NCBI GenBank assembly: GCA_027296805.1
Contig: JAPUIR010000287.1
Coordinates: 1-8,565, forward strand
Source of the DNA: Chloroflexota bacterium
GTDB taxonomy: Bacteria > Chloroflexota > Dehalococcoidia > Bin125
DNA length: 8,565 nucleotides
Direction: 5' to 3'
Positions 5,104-8,565 of this stretch are shown in pieces (the stretch's first letter is position 1; each line of letters opens with the position of its first letter). The notes below the pieces were generated by a model. The model worked only from the letters and a program-made list of their open reading frames with translations. It was not told where the DNA came from and made no database searches. The position numbers were made by a program, and so were the translations under genes.

Positions 5104-6813
5104 TTGAGCGTCCGCAGCGAGACGAGCACCGAGAACGCCACCGCTGCGCGGGTCGGATCGAGACGCGCACGCGGCTGGACATCGACCTTCACGTCCCTGG
5201 GCGAGCGGGATTACGCCTGGTACTTCGCGGGTAACTTCACCTTCTTCATGGGCATGCAGATGCAGATGATCCTGCGCGGGTATCTCGCGCTGGAGCTGAC
5301 GAACGTCGCGATCGCGCTGGGCTTGGTGGCGGCCAGCGTCGCGATCCCGATGCTGCTGGTAGCGCCCTTTGGCGGGACGGTGGCGGACCGGGTCAACAAG
5401 CGCAAGCTGCTGATCATCTCGCAGACGGGGAGCGCGATCGCGGCGCTGATCATGGCACTGTTGATCCTGAGCGACGCGGTGGAGTTCTGGCACCTGCTGG
5501 TGATGTCGCTGGTGACCGGGACGATCATGTCGTTCAACATGCCGGCGCGGCAGGCGATCGTGCCGCAGCTCGTCCCGCAACACAAGCTGATGAACGCCAT
5601 TTCGCTGCAGCTGGCGGGGATGAATCTGACGCGCATCCTCGCGCCAGCGACGGCCGGTCTGCTGATCGGGCCGCTGGGGGTGGGCACCGTCTATCTGATC
5701 ACGTTCGTGCTGTTCCTGGTGGCGGTGGCGTCCGAATTTCATCTCCCGGTGCACGGGATGAAGGCGATACGGAAAAAGGCTCCGTTCCGGGAGGACTTCC
5801 TGGGCGGGTTCAAGTACATCCGCGATCATCGCATGATCGCGCTGCTGCTCTCGCTGGGGCTGGTGTTCCCGCTGTTCGGATTCCCGTTGCAGCAGATGCT
5901 GCCCGTCTTCGCACGGGACATCTTCAATGACGACGGCGGCAGCAAGCTGGGCTTGCTCGCCGCGTCGCAAGGGATCGGCGGGTTGGCGGGCGCGATGATC
6001 GCGGCCAATCTGGGGGGCTTCCCGCAGAAGGGCAAGCTGATGCTGGTGGGCGGGCTGTGGATGGGCGGGCTCTTCATCGCGTTCACGCAGATGAGCATGT
6101 TCATCCCGGCGCTGTTCATGCTGGCACTGGGCAACGTGGGCGGGATGATCTTCCAGACGACGAACAACACGGTGATCCAATCGAACATCCCCGCCGAGGT
6201 CCGAGGCCGGGTGATGTCGGTGATGATGATGTCGTTCGGGCTGATGCCGCTGGGCGTGCTGCCGGTGGCGGCCGCGGCGGATCGTTTCGGGCCGGATGTG
6301 GCGGTGGCGGGTTCTTCGACGCTGTTGCTGGTCGCGCTGGTGGCGTTCTTCACGCTCAGTCGACGCCTGCGAACCCTGCGACTCGATCCGCTGCGAGAGG
6401 TGGACCTGTCGCCCGCGCAAGCGGCCAAGGCCGTAGCCGAAGGGCGCATCACGCAAGCGGAGGCGGACGAGCGCTCGGGCAAGAGCGACGCTCCGGAGTT
6501 CGAATCGGCGAGCGCCGCGGCGAGACCGGCGGAGGGGCGGGTGCCGGACCCAGCCGTGACGGCAGCAAGACCGGCGCCTCAGCACGCAACCGGGTCTCAG
6601 CCTGAGACGGTCGTTGAGCGTCAGCCGATGCGCTGGAGTGGCACGGTGACGGTGGGATCCGCGGGACGATGGCGGCGTCCGGCGGTGCTGTCTTCGGCAT
6701 TCGGGCTGGGGTTGGTGTTGGGATTCGCGGCGAGCGGGGCGGGAGAGTTTCTGCAAGGCATTCGGAGTTGGTTGGCGCGGATCTTCGATTCCGACGCGCG
6801 CCGCCGTCGCTAG
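5104..6813 (+). CDS. MFS transporter (EntS/MFS_3-like) with long C-terminal extension and extra membrane helix
   Basis: A 569-residue inner-membrane transporter. Residues 36-420 show about twelve hydrophobic helices with an MFS motif-A-like loop (GGTVADRVNKRK, 90-101), PARQAIVPQLVP (147-158) and a late RGRVMS motif (367-372). These features are typical of EntS-like exporters of siderophores, macrolides or other small molecules; the substrate is unknown. TM1 is Met-rich (M49, M51, M53, M55). Most relatives end near residue 420. Here a soluble tail follows: a helical LSPAQAAKAVAEGRITQAEAD segment (435-455) resembling short oligomerisation motifs, a disordered Pro/Ala/Glu linker (460-508), then a further hydrophobic helix (about 526-545) and a basic end (RRRR, 566-569). 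The TTG start is accepted because no other start codon precedes TM1; GAGGGG at 5087-5092 is 11 nt upstream. The stop overlaps that of the convergent MFS gene. Confidence 0.88.
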   Translation: MSVRSETSTENATAARVGSRRARGWTSTFTSLGERDYAWYFAGNFTFFMGMQMQMILRGYLALELTNVAIALGLVAASVAIPMLLVAPFGGTVADRVNKRKLLIISQTGSAIAALIMALLILSDAVEFWHLLVMSLVTGTIMSFNMPARQAIVPQLVPQHKLMNAISLQLAGMNLTRILAPATAGLLIGPLGVGTVYLITFVLFLVAVASEFHLPVHGMKAIRKKAPFREDFLGGFKYIRDHRMIALLLSLGLVFPLFGFPLQQMLPVFARDIFNDDGGSKLGLLAASQGIGGLAGAMIAANLGGFPQKGKLMLVGGLWMGGLFIAFTQMSMFIPALFMLALGNVGGMIFQTTNNTVIQSNIPAEVRGRVMSVMMMSFGLMPLGVLPVAAAADRFGPDVAVAGSSTLLLVALVAFFTLSRRLRTLRLDPLREVDLSPAQAAKAVAEGRITQAEADERSGKSDAPEFESASAAARPAEGRVPDPAVTAARPAPQHATGSQPETVVERQPMRWSGTVTVGSAGRWRRPAVLSSAFGLGLVLGFAASGAGEFLQGIRSWLARIFDSDARRRR

Positions 6814-8066
6814 ACCCGTCGCACCGCAGGGACGAACAGCGCCACCAGAATCGCAGCAGCGATCGCGGCGATTCCCATCGCGAGCATGCCCTCGCGCGCG
6901 CCCCAGGAATCGGCCAGCGCCCCAGCCACCAGGGCGCCGACGGGGATCAGTCCGCGAGCGAAGTTCATCAGACTCATCGCGCGTCCCGCCATGGCGTCCG
7001 GAGCGAGTCCGAGCATGGTGAGGTTGTTGACCGACATGAAGGCCACGTTCGATCCGCCCAAGCCAACCAGGACGAGGGCGATCAGCGGCAGCCAGGGCGA
7101 AGCCGCGAGGGCCAAGAGCAGGGCTCCGCTCAAGGCGAGCAAGCTGAGCATGACCAGACCGGGAGCGGGGAGACGTCGGAGGGAGGCCACGGTCAGCGAA
7201 GCGAACACCGCGCCAACGCCCGTCGCGGCGGCGAGGTAGCCGACGAAGGCGCGGTCTTTACCCAGCTCGTCGAGGACGAGGATGGGCAAGAAGACCGACT
7301 GATAGGGCACGACGAGGATGAAGAGCAGGGAACCAAGTAGCACGATCGCGAGGGGACGTCGCTCCTTGAGGGCCCAGCGGGCGCCTTCCTTGGTGCTCTG
7401 CCAGATCGAAGCGCGGGCGGTCTCGATGCCGCGGGCCGGGCGCGTGTCGCTGCGGATTCCGAGCAGCAGCAAGACGGCGACGGCGTAGAGCACCGCCATC
7501 AAGGCGTAGATGGTCTCGAAGGAGGTGACGGCGAGCAGGACGCCGCCCATGATACCGCCGACGATGCGCATGCTGTGCTGGGCGGTCTGGCTCATGGCCA
7601 CGGCGGCGCGGAGCGTTTCGACGGGCACCAGGGCGGGGAGGATCGCTTGTCGCGCGGGTTGGAAGAAGGCAATGGTGACGCCCTGCAGAGAGACCAGCGC
7701 GATCACTTGCCAGGCCTCGATCCAACCGCTGAGCAGGAGCGGAACGAGGGCCAGGCTGGCGATGCCGTTGAGGATCTGCGAGGCGACGAGGACGTTGCGT
7801 CGCGGGTAGCGATCGACGAGGGATCCCGCAAACAGGCCGAGGAGGAAGTTGGGGGCCATGCGAGCCGCGATTACCGCGCCGACGAGGAAGGCGGAGTCGG
7901 TCAGCTCGAAGACGAGAACCGGGCGGGCGACCTGGTCCATCCATTGCGCGGCGGCACGCGCGATCATCGCGGCCCAGAGCACACGGAAGTCGCGATAGCG
8001 AAAGGGCGCGAAGGGACCTCGCAGGTCGCGGGAAGGCGGGGGCGCCGGCGATGGAGGTTCGCTCAC
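6810..8066 (-). CDS. MFS transporter (EntS/MFS_3-like)
   Basis: A 418-residue protein of standard MFS length with about twelve hydrophobic helices, a motif-A-like loop (GSLVDRYPRRN, 81-91), QPARQAILPALVP (136-148) and a GRAMSLMNF motif (361-369). It shares these landmarks with the MFS protein encoded at 5104-6813, so the two are distant paralogues of one exporter-type family. Drug, siderophore or metabolite efflux is the usual role in this family; the substrate is unknown. The N-terminus (1-14) is Pro/Ser-rich. The GTG start at 8066 has no recognisable Shine-Dalgarno, and the upstream transcript is C-rich. No ATG, GTG or TTG occurs in frame between it and the stop of the upstream RraA gene, so either this GTG is used or initiation is atypical. 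It follows rraA by 69 nt on the same strand and is probably co-transcribed. Confidence 0.88.
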   Translation of the reverse strand: MSEPPSPAPPPSRDLRGPFAPFRYRDFRVLWAAMIARAAAQWMDQVARPVLVFELTDSAFLVGAVIAARMAPNFLLGLFAGSLVDRYPRRNVLVASQILNGIASLALVPLLLSGWIEAWQVIALVSLQGVTIAFFQPARQAILPALVPVETLRAAVAMSQTAQHSMRIVGGIMGGVLLAVTSFETIYALMAVLYAVAVLLLLGIRSDTRPARGIETARASIWQSTKEGARWALKERRPLAIVLLGSLLFILVVPYQSVFLPILVLDELGKDRAFVGYLAAATGVGAVFASLTVASLRRLPAPGLVMLSLLALSGALLLALAASPWLPLIALVLVGLGGSNVAFMSVNNLTMLGLAPDAMAGRAMSLMNFARGLIPVGALVAGALADSWGAREGMLAMGIAAIAAAILVALFVPAVRRV

Positions 8067-8076
8067 CTCAGGAGGC

Positions 8077-8102
8077 GGGGCGCCAGGGGCGGGGGATCGG
8101 GG
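8077..8102 (+). other. Candidate G-quadruplex motif upstream of the second MFS start
   Basis: Four runs of at least four guanines lie on the plus strand at 8077-8080, 8086-8089, 8091-8095 and 8099-8102, separated by loops of 5, 1 and 3 nt. This meets the strict G4 pattern with four-tetrad runs. It lies on the template strand of the rraA-MFS unit, 11 nt before the MFS start, so it could slow transcription. The transcript itself would be C-rich. Confidence 0.45.
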
Positions 8103-8129
8103 CGGCGTTGGGATCGAGTTACCCGCCCC
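8099..8129 (-). other. Inverted repeat in the rraA-MFS gap
   Basis: GGGGCGG (8099-8105) and CCGCCCC (8123-8129) are complementary 7-bp arms with a 17-nt loop. It lies just after the rraA stop but has no T-run on the minus strand. It shares bases with the fourth G-run of the G-quadruplex candidate, so the two structures would compete. Weak as a terminator. Confidence 0.25.
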
Positions 8130-8135
8130 ACACGG

Positions 8136-8565
8136 CTAAGGCGTCTCCTGTTGCTTGGGGGCAGCGCCGCCGAGCAAGTCGGCCAAGCCTTCGCGGGTGA
8201 ACTCGTCGGACTTGGCGTAGTTGATGATGACCCGTTCGCGATCCTCGACACGCTGAGCAGCCTCAGCGACCTCCGGCGCGATTTCGTGCGGGATCTTGAG
8301 CGCGCCATGTTGGTCGGCGTGCAGAAGGTCGCCGGGATGGATCGTGACGCCGCCGACGGTCACCGGCTCGCCGATCTCGACGAGGTGCACATAGGCATGC
8401 GAGACGAGGAGCTCCTTGGCGAGGAACTGGAAGCCGAGCTCACGGACCTCATCCAAATCGCGAACGCCGCCGTCGGTGATGAGGCCGACGGCGCCTAAGG
8501 CGTGGTGAATGTTGCCGTTGACCTCGCCCCAGAAGGAGCCGATCGGAGGCTGGTCAAGGTCCTGG
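8136..8565 (-). CDS. RraA-family protein (HMG/CHA aldolase-like), partial (N-terminus beyond right edge)
   Basis: The minus-strand frame is open from the right edge to TAG at 8136, giving 142 visible residues. It contains the family signature LITDGGVRDLDE (visible residues 28-39), with the Arg35-Asp36 pair and an acid three residues on, and PGDLLHADQHGALKIP (77-92), matching the conserved PGD...D..G...P block. Family members act as 4-hydroxy-4-methyl-2-oxoglutarate/4-carboxy-4-hydroxy-2-oxoadipate aldolases or oxaloacetate decarboxylases with a divalent metal. E. coli RraA instead inhibits RNase E. The conserved Arg-Asp and the catabolic neighbours favour an enzyme, but this is inference. The C-terminal tail (REGLADLLGG and a short polar end) is longer than in E. 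coli RraA. A shorter start at TTG 8456 is not used, because the conserved sequence continues upstream. The second MFS gene follows in the same reading frame. Confidence 0.85.
   Translation of the reverse strand, partial: QDLDQPPIGSFWGEVNGNIHHALGAVGLITDGGVRDLDEVRELGFQFLAKELLVSHAYVHLVEIGEPVTVGGVTIHPGDLLHADQHGALKIPHEIAPEVAEAAQRVEDRERVIINYAKSDEFTREGLADLLGGAAPKQQETP

Noticed and set aside
5079..5234. Short ATG frame (about 51 codons) before and across the start of the first MFS gene
   Set aside because: Charged, motif-free product; out of frame with, and overlapped by, the MFS N-terminus. A leader peptide role has no support.
5044..6756. Minus-strand open frame of 570 codons across the whole first MFS gene
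   Set aside because: The product is mostly Arg/His/Gln/Pro, typical of the complement of hydrophobic codons in GC-rich DNA. The plus strand holds the real membrane protein.
6669..7340. Plus-strand open frame crossing the end of the first MFS gene into the second
   Set aside because: Low-complexity Arg/Gln/Glu/His product with no domain; antisense to the second MFS gene.
7575..8498. Plus-strand open frame of 307 codons over the second MFS gene and rraA
   Set aside because: Antisense to two recognisable genes, low complexity, no motif.

Overview
The window is GC-rich bacterial DNA, densely coding on both strands. It uses alternative start codons freely (TTG or GTG for at least four genes), and no gene-free stretch exceeds about 170 bases. 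No tRNA, rRNA, CRISPR array, insertion sequence or phage gene is visible. The gene mix (HpaB/AbfD-type flavoprotein, short-chain dehydrogenase, RraA-family protein, DinB proteins, EntS-like MFS exporters) suits a free-living heterotroph that degrades small organic compounds. It resembles the accessory content of Chloroflexota (SAR202-like) or Actinomycetota, but this is a low-confidence guess from gene content, and the sequence does not fix the taxon.

Layout. Left block, minus strand: a short-chain dehydrogenase (750-1511) followed by a SpoU/TrmH-type RNA 2'-O-methyltransferase (1-689). The latter has a helical, HEAT-like N-terminal region and runs off the left edge. Central block, plus strand: a small SRPBCC-like protein with an acidic tail (1681-2097); a tiny membrane ORF resembling the last two helices of an MFS transporter (2103-2348); an AbfD-like member of the HpaB superfamily (2461-3882); two tandem, overlapping DinB-family genes (3918-4463 and 4456-4962); and an MFS transporter with a long C-terminal extension and an extra membrane helix (5104-6813). 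Right block, minus strand: an RraA-family gene entering from the right edge (8136-8565), then a second MFS transporter (6810-8066). The two MFS genes are tail to tail and share a CTAG palindrome that supplies both stop codons.

How the genes may work together (inference). The flavoprotein, dehydrogenase, RraA-like aldolase/decarboxylase candidate and the two exporter-type MFS proteins could form a catabolic and efflux neighbourhood for an aromatic or hydroxyacyl compound. No substrate can be named. The central genes hpaB-like, dinB and dinB lie 35 nt apart or overlap, and look like one transcription unit.

Most notable points: the AbfD-like enzyme lacks the iron-sulfur ligands of true 4-hydroxybutyryl-CoA dehydratase and also lacks the Arg/Tyr pair of HpaB hydroxylases; the MFS fragment; the fused C-terminal module on the first MFS protein; and the stretch between rraA and the second MFS gene, which is G-rich, stop-free and in frame.
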